Both the position numbers and the translations under genes were made by a program. A DNA stretch of 6,286 bases from Bacteroidota bacterium. GTDB lineage: Bacteria > Bacteroidota > Ignavibacteria > Ignavibacteriales > Ignavibacteriaceae. Below are positions 1 through 5,790 of the stretch, piece by piece. The notes under the pieces are model-generated. The model searched no databases. It saw only the letters and a list, made by a program, of their open reading frames with translations, and was not told the origin of the DNA. The DNA lies in the NCBI GenBank assembly GCA_024278655.1, contig JAJRSV010000420.1:1-6286 (forward strand), read 5' to 3'. Positions within the stretch are counted from its first letter, which is position 1; the number at the start of each line of letters is the position of its first letter.

Positions 1-2036
1 AATTTTATTGAATTAAAATCTTTAGGAACAAAGAAATAATAAGGTTCAACAGTTTCCAACTCTTTCCATTCTAAAGTTTCCAAATTGTTTTTAGTCAGAG
101 TTTCAAACTTATAAGCCCGCGTACCAAATATTTCTGTATGATAAACTTTACTATGGTTCTGCTTTGTTCCTTTATTACGAACAAGAATGGAAATAGCCAC
201 CCCTTGCTGAATATCAAAGACATTTTTATCAATTCCACCATCGGGAGCTTTTTCTTTTTTCTTTGTATTTCCGTGTAAATCCAGTATATAAATTTCATCA
301 AAAGTTTCTAATAAATGCTTTCTCATTTGGCGGTGAATAATCCCATCTAAAAAGGAATTGTTCGTAATCATAGCAACAATACCGCTTCCGTTCTTTTCGA
401 TATAATGCTCAGCATAACGGATAAATTTTATATAATCATCAGAAAGCGGCTGGATATTTTTTTCGTTTAAACCATCTTTATAAGCTTTAATTAAATTTGT
501 AATCCACTCTCCTTTATTGGAAGAGCTTACGCTGTAAGGCGGGTTGCCTATTACAACCATAATCGGGGTTTCGTTTTTTATAACGGCAGCTTCTTTCGAT
601 TCTTCGGCAATGCTTTCGGCAAAACCGAATCCTGTGAAAAGGTTATCCTGTGTTTCGCTTTCTTCCAGCGAGTTTGTTAAGTAAATACCCAGTCGACGGT
701 TAAAATATTTAAAGCCGGTTTCCTTAAATGCCATACTCAATTTAAGATGAGCAATTGTGTAAGGTGCCATCATTAATTCGAACCCATGAATTCTGGGTAG
801 CAGGTCGTGATGAACATAAGCATGCCATCTGCCTTTTTGCCCTTCATCCAAAAGCTTTTTATAAATTACACGGATAACGGCGCTTAAAAATGTTCCGGTG
901 CCAACAGCAGGGTCCAGAATCTGAATGCGGTGGGTTCCGTCCTGCAGTTTGGATGTGTCAGCCAAACCGGCAGGCAGGTTAAATTCTTTTTGAAGAATGT
1001 AATCGACCGAATGAACAATAAATCTTACCACAGGTAATGGTGTGTAGTACGCTCCCATTTTTTTACGCAGTTCCGCATCGTACTCTTTCAGAAAATCTTC
1101 GTAAAAATGTATAACAGGATCGGGACCCTCGAGGGTTTCGCTCCACCCGTTATTTTTAAAATACTGTTTCATCAATTTTTGAACATCGGCATGAGAGAAT
1201 ACTTCACACAATTCATTAACAATGTATTCCAATCTCTTATCGAAGTCGGGTCCTACGATATGATCGAAGAAATGCCTTAAGAAAGGATTTGAAGCCGGAA
1301 CAAGGTCGCGTGCTTCCTGCCTGGAAAAGTTTTCGGGAGTTTTATCATGGTATCGTGCAACAAAAAGCCCGTAAACCAAAGTTTGCGCGTACATATCTGC
1401 AAATGATTCGATTGTTAAATCGTGCACGAGCAGTTTTTTAATTGTATTGTAAACGCGCTGTATTTCGGGGCTGCCGTTATTTTTTTCAGATAGAAAATCT
1501 TTTATGTTATCCCTTATCCGCTGGGCTTTACCGCCCATTATTTTAGCAAGATGTTCTCCTGAACGAATCGGTTCTTTATGCGACTGTGTGAAATCGAGTA
1601 ATGTCTTGGCAGCAAAATCGTAATTTTCAGGCAGGGGAGTGAGCGTTCTTGTTTTTAAATTGTACTCTGCTATTTTTATCGGTTCCTGGTATTTTAGGCC
1701 GTTTCTGTAAAACCGGAATTCAACATAATCGGTTAAAATTAGGTTTGCGTATCCGAAGTATCTTGCCATTTGCTCAGACTTTTCAATTTTATCCAAGGAA
1801 ACACCTATATCTTTTGCTTCGATATAAAGAATAGGTATATCGTGTTTCATCACAATAAAGTCGGGTTTGTTTCCCTTTTTTGCCTTCGGGTCGTGATCGA
1901 TTCTTCTAACATTTATTTTTTTAAATATGCCATTAAGAAGCAGCTCAAAATCTGTACGGTACCCCATTTCGCTGGTCTCTTCATGTTTAAATTTTTTCGA
2001 AATGGATTTAAGGTAGGTTTCAAAGATGGTTTTCAT
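1..2036 (-). CDS. Type IIG/ISP-like restriction-modification enzyme, N-terminal 678 residues (3' end beyond window)
   Basis: Single-chain restriction enzyme and adenine-N6 DNA methyltransferase, cut by the left window edge. The frame starts at ATG 2036 (an in-frame TAA lies two codons upstream) and I translated it codon by codon to position 3 without a stop. Residues 1-120 form a nuclease domain with a PD-(D/E)xK site: P58-D59, then E73-A-K75. Residues about 120-320 look helical and include the family-like stretch TLVYGLFVAR at 219-228. The methyltransferase follows: GAYYTP at 328-333, SAM-binding motif DPAVGTGTF from D375, catalytic NPPY at 498-501, and FDIQQGVAI from F607. The target-recognition region begins near residue 640 and is mostly outside. 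No helicase motifs separate nuclease and methyltransferase, so the layout fits type IIG better than full type ISP enzymes such as LlaGI, although the methyltransferase motifs look ISP-like. The start overlaps the preceding stop as ATGA, implying translational coupling. Family call is strong; subtype is inference. Confidence 0.93.
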   Translation of the reverse strand, partial: MKTIFETYLKSISKKFKHEETSEMGYRTDFELLLNGIFKKINVRRIDHDPKAKKGNKPDFIVMKHDIPILYIEAKDIGVSLDKIEKSEQMARYFGYANLILTDYVEFRFYRNGLKYQEPIKIAEYNLKTRTLTPLPENYDFAAKTLLDFTQSHKEPIRSGEHLAKIMGGKAQRIRDNIKDFLSEKNNGSPEIQRVYNTIKKLLVHDLTIESFADMYAQTLVYGLFVARYHDKTPENFSRQEARDLVPASNPFLRHFFDHIVGPDFDKRLEYIVNELCEVFSHADVQKLMKQYFKNNGWSETLEGPDPVIHFYEDFLKEYDAELRKKMGAYYTPLPVVRFIVHSVDYILQKEFNLPAGLADTSKLQDGTHRIQILDPAVGTGTFLSAVIRVIYKKLLDEGQKGRWHAYVHHDLLPRIHGFELMMAPYTIAHLKLSMAFKETGFKYFNRRLGIYLTNSLEESETQDNLFTGFGFAESIAEESKEAAVIKNETPIMVVIGNPPYSVSSSNKGEWITNLIKAYKDGLNEKNIQPLSDDYIKFIRYAEHYIEKNGSGIVAMITNNSFLDGIIHRQMRKHLLETFDEIYILDLHGNTKKKEKAPDGGIDKNVFDIQQGVAISILVRNKGTKQNHSKVYHTEIFGTRAYKFETLTKNNLETLEWKELETVEPYYFFVPKDFNSIK

Positions 2037-2185
2037 TTCTTATCTCTTTTGCGCCGCCGGTTTAGTAATTCTTTCTTTAACTGTATGGTTGAAAACAGAT
2101 TGCCCTTTTCCGAATCGGATAATCCTCGTGAAATTGAATCTATAAAAAGTTTTGTTTTTAATTTTGTGTCGTTTGTTTTATTCAT
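2033..2185 (-). CDS. Small basic protein of unknown function, 50 aa, between nucleotidyltransferase and R-M gene
   Basis: I do not recognise this protein. It begins MNKTNDTKLK, has 15 Lys/Arg against 6 Asp/Glu, and ends in the basic tail RRRKRDKK (43-50). There is no signal peptide, membrane segment or cysteine. Support for it being a gene is positional. Its ATG (2185-2183) comes 3 nt after the TGA of the nucleotidyltransferase gene, and its own TGA (2035-2033) overlaps the ATG of the R-M gene as ATGA. It fills the gap between them almost exactly. The ribosome-binding site is weak (TTGAGA ending close to the ATG), as for its neighbours. The basic tail would suit nucleic-acid contact, but that is a guess. 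It could be a small R-M accessory or regulatory protein, or a leader whose translation delivers ribosomes to the R-M start. Confidence 0.6.
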   Translation of the reverse strand: MNKTNDTKLKTKLFIDSISRGLSDSEKGNLFSTIQLKKELLNRRRKRDKK

Positions 2186-2188
2186 TTC

Positions 2189-2473
2189 TCAAGTATAAAT
2201 TATCTTCATTTCTTTCCTGATGGAATCAATCAAATACGGGCTTATAGATTTTTCAGTAAGGAGATCTACTTTAATTCCTATTAACTTTGATAATTCTCTT
2301 TCCATTTTTACAATTTCGAGCAGACTTTTTCTTTCGGAAAATTCTACTACTATATCAATATCGCTTCCAGGTTTTTCTTCGTCTCGTACATAAGAACCAA
2401 ATACCGCAACTTTTGTTGCGCCATGCGAGATAAGGAAACTCCTTACTATATTGAAGATAGCTTTTTTATTCAT
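2189..2473 (-). CDS. MntA-type minimal nucleotidyltransferase, 94 aa, without a visible HEPN partner
   Basis: Member of the DNA polymerase beta superfamily of minimal nucleotidyltransferases (MNT). The full core is present: G26-S27, ten residues, then D38-x-D40, which matches GSx10DxD exactly, and a third carboxylate at D70 in KVDLL. All three metal-binding aspartates expected for NTP transfer are therefore in place, and 94 aa is normal for the family. In characterised MntA-HepT pairs this protein is the antitoxin that AMPylates a HEPN ribonuclease. Here no HEPN gene lies on either side. Upstream is a terminator and downstream are a 50-aa basic protein and a DNA methyltransferase/nuclease. 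It is the first gene of this operon, with a candidate promoter about 45 nt upstream and only a weak purine-rich leader (AAAGATAA) before ATG. Function in this setting is unknown; an antitoxin-like or R-M-associated role is inference. Confidence 0.88.
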   Translation of the reverse strand: MNKKAIFNIVRSFLISHGATKVAVFGSYVRDEEKPGSDIDIVVEFSERKSLLEIVKMERELSKLIGIKVDLLTEKSISPYLIDSIRKEMKIIYT

Positions 2474-2516
2474 TTATCTTTTTAATTTTTATTGATATTG
2501 CACATTCTTATCTGAA

Positions 2517-2547
2517 CAAACATAAACACTTCGCTTCTATTTCTCAA
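2517..2547 (-). promoter_or_regulatory. Candidate promoter of the nucleotidyltransferase/R-M operon
   Basis: Reading the minus strand, TTGAGA (2547-2542) is followed after 17 nt by TATGTTTG (2524-2517). The first hexamer matches the sigma-70 -35 consensus at 5 of 6 positions. The second element matches the Bacteroidota-type -7 motif TAnnTTTG at every defined base. Transcription would begin near 2510, giving a leader of roughly 35-40 nt before the ATG at 2473. It sits directly after the upstream terminator's T-tract, as expected for a new transcription unit. Prediction from sequence only. Confidence 0.5.
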
Positions 2548-2561
2548 GAAAAATATGCTAA

Positions 2562-2586
2562 TAAAAACCCCGCAACAGTGCGGGGT
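2562..2586 (-). terminator. Intrinsic terminator of the hydrogenase operon
   Basis: An 8-bp GC-rich stem, ACCCCGCA (2567-2574) against TGCGGGGT (2579-2586), encloses a 4-nt loop. On the minus strand it is followed by TTTTTAT, giving a classic Rho-independent terminator. It begins about 50 nt after the large-subunit stop codon and separates the hydrogenase operon from the nucleotidyltransferase/R-M operon. On the plus strand the stem is followed by GAAATAG and then six T, so activity in that direction would be weaker, and no plus-strand gene needs it. Confidence 0.88.
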
Positions 2587-2635
2587 GAAATAGTTTTTTG
2601 TTGGTAAAAGTATTGGACAAAGTTACCAATGCATT

Positions 2636-4117
2636 TTATGTAAATCTTCTTTTAGAATCTATCAGCTCACCTTTCGAATTGTATATATTTAACTCCAACG
2701 GCATTTGCCCCGGTAAAGTGTGTGTTGCACAACCGAAGCAGGGGTCGTAAGCACGGAAAGCCATTTCTATTTTGTTCAGCACACCGTCTGTAATTTCAAC
2801 ACCTTTGTGGATTAATCCGGTGGCGGCTTTTTTAATCGACATTGAAATAGCAGCGTGATTGTTTGTTGTTCCTACAATAAGATTTGCTTTTTTTACAATA
2901 CCGTTTTCATCCGTAATGTAGTGATGAGTAAGCGTTCCTCTCGGTGCTTCTACAATGCCTATTCCTTCCGTCGGTGTTTCGGTAGGTATTACACGGTAAT
3001 CTTCCGATGTAATTTCGGGGTCGTTGATAAGTTCGTTTGCTCTTTCGGCTGAATACATTAACTCAATTATTCTTGCCCAGTGTGTTGCAAGTGTATGATG
3101 CACAGGTGTTTTACCGGAACGGTCGCCTGTAAGTGTTTCGTAATACTTTTCGTACTCTTCCTGTGCAAGCGGAGTTGCCATGCCGTCTGAAGCGTTTAAT
3201 CGTGACAAAGGCGTTGCCCTGTAAACACCGCTCTCTTTGCCGTCTACAAAACCTTTCCACCCAATCTTTTTTAAGTAAGGATATTTAAGATAATTCCATG
3301 TTTCAGTATGTTCTGCAATATGCTCAGTGTATTCATCGGGTGAGTATTTGCAGAACTCTTTCCCTTCCGGATCCACAACACGTACTTTGCCGTCGTAAAA
3401 GTTTACTTTGTTGTTTTCATCAACCAAACCCATGTAGTAGGTTTTATGTGTGTAAGTATCGGAGAGAATCATGTCAACATAAGCAGAGTTTTTCAGAACA
3501 ACGTCATCAAAAATTTTGAATGTAAACTTTCCGAATTCGATAAAGTATTTCAGGTTTTCAGCAAATGTATCCCGCTCTTCTTCTGTTAATCCCTTGCTCA
3601 CACCGCCGGGCAAAGACGTTACCTGATGAATCTTTTTGCCGCCGAGAGTTTGAATCATCTCCTGCGCAAGCGCCCTTAACTTAATTACCTTTTTGCCGGC
3701 TTCAAGTCCTACCTTATTTATAACTCCTAACAGATTCCTTTCTGCTTTAAGAGCATCGGGACCTACTACAAAATCAGGCCCTCCCAAAGCGTAAAAGTGA
3801 ACCGTATGATCTGCGCAGAAGAAGATTGAGTAAAGCAGCTCCCGGAGTTTTTTAGCAGCAGAAGGAATTGTAACGTGATATACTGCATCGCACGCTTTTG
3901 CCGATGCCATGTGGTGTGCTTCGGGACAGACACCACAGATGCGAGTGGTGATACGCGGCATATCCCCCACCGGTCGCCCCTGGCAGAACTTTTCGAATCC
4001 TCTCAACTCAGGAACGATGAAGTAGCAGTTTGCCACCTCGTTATTATCGTCTAAAAATATGTCTATTCTACCGTGTCCCTCTAAACGGGTAACCGGATCT
4101 ATTTTTATAGTTTTCAT
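2636..4117 (-). CDS. mvhA: [NiFe] hydrogenase large (catalytic) subunit, group 3c MvhA-like
   Basis: Catalytic subunit of a soluble [NiFe] hydrogenase, 493 aa, which splits or forms H2 at a Ni-Fe(CN)2CO centre. All four nickel ligands are visible: C61 and C64 in RICGVCPEAHH, and C460 and C463 in DPCFGCATH. The N-terminus (KIDPVTRLEGHGRI) is typical of the family. After H466 there is a 27-residue tail, probably the peptide that a maturation endopeptidase removes after nickel insertion; no such protease is encoded here. The start at 4117 is well supported: GAGGA ends 8 nt upstream and the small-subunit stop is 12 nt away. No signal or membrane segment is seen, consistent with a cytoplasmic enzyme. 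Neighbouring mvhG, mvhD and hdrA-like genes point to the Mvh/Hdr type rather than the group 3b or F420-reducing types, though the large subunit alone would not settle that. It is the last gene before the terminator. Confidence 0.95.
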   Translation of the reverse strand: MKTIKIDPVTRLEGHGRIDIFLDDNNEVANCYFIVPELRGFEKFCQGRPVGDMPRITTRICGVCPEAHHMASAKACDAVYHVTIPSAAKKLRELLYSIFFCADHTVHFYALGGPDFVVGPDALKAERNLLGVINKVGLEAGKKVIKLRALAQEMIQTLGGKKIHQVTSLPGGVSKGLTEEERDTFAENLKYFIEFGKFTFKIFDDVVLKNSAYVDMILSDTYTHKTYYMGLVDENNKVNFYDGKVRVVDPEGKEFCKYSPDEYTEHIAEHTETWNYLKYPYLKKIGWKGFVDGKESGVYRATPLSRLNASDGMATPLAQEEYEKYYETLTGDRSGKTPVHHTLATHWARIIELMYSAERANELINDPEITSEDYRVIPTETPTEGIGIVEAPRGTLTHHYITDENGIVKKANLIVGTTNNHAAISMSIKKAATGLIHKGVEITDGVLNKIEMAFRAYDPCFGCATHTLPGQMPLELNIYNSKGELIDSKRRFT

Positions 4118-4131
4118 TTTTAATTTCCTCT
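4118..4131 (-). promoter_or_regulatory. Ribosome-binding site of mvhA
   Basis: On the minus strand, GAGGA (4130-4126) lies 8 nt before ATG 4117 and shares its first G with the TAG stop of mvhG. This is one of only two clear Shine-Dalgarno sequences at gene starts in the window. It fixes the mvhA start and suggests efficient re-loading after small-subunit translation. Confidence 0.75.
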
Positions 4132-5152
4132 ATAGTTGATGTTCTTCAACAGCAGCCAATTCTTGTTCTTTTCCATTAAGCTTTTGAACCCGTCTGAAAG
4201 TGGAACCCGCTAACGAAAACCTGTAAAGAGTGCCGAGCGGATCTGCAATTTTTTCAAGTATCTTTCTGGTTTCTTCCGGTGTATCGGCATCTATAACCGA
4301 GCTAAGAGCCGAAATCATCTTTGCTCCCTGGTCTTTTACATTAGGTGGAGCACCGTAACAGCCGCGGCATGGAATATTTGCCTGAACACATAATGCACTG
4401 CATCCACCGCGCGTTGCGGGACCCATACACAGTATACCCTGATCCAACAGGCATTCGTTCGGATCGGGAATGATTTCGTGCGGTCTGAAAAATTCCTTTA
4501 TCTTTTTCTCTTTTCTTTCACGCGGGCATTCATCGCAGCAGGTTTTATCTGTGGCGCCCAAAACAGTTCCTTTCGGCGGAAGCTCACCTCCGTTTTTCAG
4601 TATCTCCATCACTGCCAGCATAACGGTTAAAACCTGGAATGATTGCGGCGGGCATCCGGGAATGTAGTAATCTACATCAACTACCTGGTCTAAGGTTTTA
4701 ACCGTATTATAGAATTCCGGTATTTCAATTTCTCCTTCCGGCATTTGTGTTTTCGGCTGCGGAACGGTTCCTTTTGAAGCATCTTCTACAGAAGGAGCTT
4801 CTTTGTAAACGTAATCGAATACACCCTGCTTATCATACATATTCGCGAGTCCCGGTATGCAGCCCTCCTGCGGACACGAACCGAACGCTATAAGCAACTG
4901 CGATTTTTTACGAAGTAGTTTTGCCATCTCTTCGTTTTCTGAGTTTCTTATTGAACCGTTAAAAAGTGTGATAGTAATTTCTCCATCTTCCATTTTTCTC
5001 ACATCATCATACTTAAAATCCATTACGCAGGGCCAGAAAACGATATCGAAGAAATCTGCAACATCGAGAATTTTATCCTCAATATCGATAACCGTAATTT
5101 CGCAGCCGCCGCAGCTTGCCGCCCAATACAATGCTAATTTTGGTTTAGCCAT
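4130..5152 (-). CDS. mvhG: [NiFe] hydrogenase small (iron-sulfur) subunit, MvhG-like
   Basis: Electron-transfer subunit carrying electrons from the [NiFe] site to MvhD, 340 aa from the chosen start. It begins MAKPKLALYWAASCGGC, typical of cytoplasmic group 3 small subunits, with no Tat signal. Proximal-cluster residues are visible: C14 and C17 (CGGC), C93 in GSCPQEGC, and C167 in GCPP. The C-terminal half has cysteines for two further clusters: C205/C206/C209, C234, C242, C251, C255, C262 and C265. This suggests three [4Fe-4S] clusters as in MvhG. The frame is open upstream to ATG 5227, but I place the start at 5152 because GGGAG lies 7 nt before it and the extra 25 residues (MILIFIHLYS...) do not resemble the family. 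The upstream gap to mvhD holds repeats and a hairpin; downstream mvhA follows after 12 nt. Confidence 0.94.
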   Translation of the reverse strand: MAKPKLALYWAASCGGCEITVIDIEDKILDVADFFDIVFWPCVMDFKYDDVRKMEDGEITITLFNGSIRNSENEEMAKLLRKKSQLLIAFGSCPQEGCIPGLANMYDKQGVFDYVYKEAPSVEDASKGTVPQPKTQMPEGEIEIPEFYNTVKTLDQVVDVDYYIPGCPPQSFQVLTVMLAVMEILKNGGELPPKGTVLGATDKTCCDECPRERKEKKIKEFFRPHEIIPDPNECLLDQGILCMGPATRGGCSALCVQANIPCRGCYGAPPNVKDQGAKMISALSSVIDADTPEETRKILEKIADPLGTLYRFSLAGSTFRRVQKLNGKEQELAAVEEHQL

Positions 5153-5164
5153 TTTATTTCTCCC
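5153..5164 (-). promoter_or_regulatory. Ribosome-binding site deciding the mvhG start
   Basis: On the minus strand GGGAG (5164-5160) is followed by 7 nt and ATG 5152. The longer in-frame start at 5227 lacks a correctly spaced Shine-Dalgarno, so this site favours the 340-residue protein that starts MAKPKLALYW. Confidence 0.75.
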
Positions 5165-5192
5165 AAAAATTTCATCCTTTAATATATCCTTT

Positions 5193-5237
5193 GAATGACT
5201 GTATAGATGTATGAAAATTAAAATCATTCAGTCATTC
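5193..5237 (-). promoter_or_regulatory. Possible second, competing stem in the mvhG leader
   Basis: Plus-strand GAATGACTG (5193-5201) and CAGTCATTC (5229-5237) are exact 9-base inverse complements separated by 27 nt, so the transcript could form a second stem just upstream of the mvhG ribosome-binding site. The overlapping stretch TTGAATGAC (5191-5199) could instead pair with GTCATTCAA (5269-5277) in the other repeat copy, an alternative that would enclose the first hairpin. With AT-rich 9-bp stems this may be chance linked to the repeats. Confidence 0.3.
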
Positions 5238-5286
5238 GTTATACCCTCCGTAGCTTTATCGAAGGAGGGTCATTCAACCATTCGTT
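5224..5286 (-). repeat. Two near-identical 17-nt repeats flanking the mvhD-mvhG hairpin
   Basis: On the minus strand AACGAATGGTTGAATGA (5286-5270) and AACGAATGACTGAATGA (5240-5224) match at 15 of 17 positions, differing only at the two central bases. They stand in the same orientation on either side of the hairpin at 5243-5270. Part of the motif occurs a third time in inverse orientation at 5191-5201, so each copy could base-pair with it. The layout could be the trace of a small inserted element with flanking repeats, or a structured leader. No transposase or known repeat family is recognised. Confidence 0.6.
5243..5270 (-). promoter_or_regulatory. Intergenic hairpin sequestering a Shine-Dalgarno-like GGAGGG
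   Basis: In the transcript ACCCTCC (5270-5264) pairs perfectly with GGAGGGT (5249-5243) across a 14-nt loop. The 3' arm is a near-perfect Shine-Dalgarno sequence, placed 8 nt before an ATG (5235) that opens a three-codon frame, Met-Thr-Glu-stop. That stop (TGA 5226-5224) overlaps ATG 5227, which is in frame with mvhG. No T-tract follows directly, so it is not a normal terminator. It may be an mRNA processing or stability element between mvhD and mvhG, or a translational control structure. The stem is seen; the role is inference. Confidence 0.5.
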
Positions 5287-5287
5287 T

Positions 5288-5767
5288 TTAATTTTTTACC
5301 AGTTTCAACGGACCGAGCTTTTTAATTTCCCCGGTGAATTCAATAGAAACCTGTGCGTACTTCTCAGCTTCCGAAGCGGAAATCCATTCGAGTCGCAGCC
5401 GTCGTTCATCAATACCGAATTGCCTGAGAATCATTTTAAGCATTTCCACACGCCGCATAGTTTTAAAGTTGCCTTCGATGTAATGGCAGTCGCCGAAGTG
5501 GCAGCCGGCAATAAGCACACCGTCGGCACCAAGTTCAAAAGCTTTCATAACGAAAGAAGGATCGACTCTGCCGGAACACATGGTTCTTATAACACGGATG
5601 TTCGGCGACGATTTAATCCGCGATACTCCGGCGAGGTCGGCTCCTGAATAAGCGCACCAGTTACACAGGAATCCGACTATTTTAGGTTCAAACCCGTTTG
5701 ATTTATAATCAGATTTTTCGTTCGAACCGTTTCCGGTTTCTATTTTGGTTTTATCTGTAGTTTCCAT
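5288..5767 (-). CDS. mvhD: MvhD-like [2Fe-2S] subunit linking hydrogenase to HdrA
   Basis: Small iron-sulfur protein, 159 aa, that carries electrons from the hydrogenase to HdrA in the cytoplasmic Mvh-Hdr complex. Residues from about 28 to the end are a full MvhD domain: FLCNWCAYSGADLAG with C35 and C38, MCSGRVDP with C64, and GCHFGDCHY with C89 and C94. Five conserved cysteines are present, enough for the single [2Fe-2S] cluster known in the family. The first 26 residues are a polar, charged extension (METTDKTKIE...) without obvious homology. The start at 5767 has no Shine-Dalgarno: the 23 nt between it and the hdrA stop are nearly all A and T, with a single C. No better downstream start keeps C35. 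It is a separate gene here, whereas some organisms fuse this domain to HdrA. Its position between hdrA and mvhG supports the bridging role. Confidence 0.94.
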   Translation of the reverse strand: METTDKTKIETGNGSNEKSDYKSNGFEPKIVGFLCNWCAYSGADLAGVSRIKSSPNIRVIRTMCSGRVDPSFVMKAFELGADGVLIAGCHFGDCHYIEGNFKTMRRVEMLKMILRQFGIDERRLRLEWISASEAEKYAQVSIEFTGEIKKLGPLKLVKN

Positions 5768-5790
5768 TTTAGTAATTATATTATTTTATT

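Noticed and set aside
1058..1064. Seven-base homopolymer in the R-M gene as a phase-variation tract
   Set aside because: Seven bases is short for slippage switching in an AT-rich genome, and the frame is intact on both sides.
1770..2198. 142-aa plus-strand open frame, and a smaller one at 1649-1834
   Set aside because: Both lie antisense to the R-M gene and the small basic gene, whose minus-strand frames have clear motifs and coupled starts. The plus-strand products are Phe-rich and low in complexity, as expected for complements of Lys-rich coding DNA.
2189..2473. A complete HEPN-MNT toxin-antitoxin pair
   Set aside because: Only the MNT half is present. The 50-aa neighbour is too short for a HEPN domain and lacks the Rx4-6H motif; it contains no histidine.
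4857..5198. 113-aa plus-strand open frame across the mvhG start
   Set aside because: It is antisense to the conserved CGGC-containing N-terminus of mvhG, has no recognisable domain, and is best read as a shadow.
5153..5227. N-terminal 25-residue extension of the hydrogenase small subunit from ATG 5227
   Set aside because: It has no well-placed Shine-Dalgarno, no Tat or Sec signal pattern, and overlaps the repeat region. ATG 5152 has GGGAG at good spacing and the family-typical N-terminus.
5243..5270. The mvhD-mvhG hairpin as an intrinsic terminator
   Set aside because: On the transcribed strand the stem is followed by ATAACGAATG and not by a T-tract, and the downstream hydrogenase genes clearly belong to the same system.
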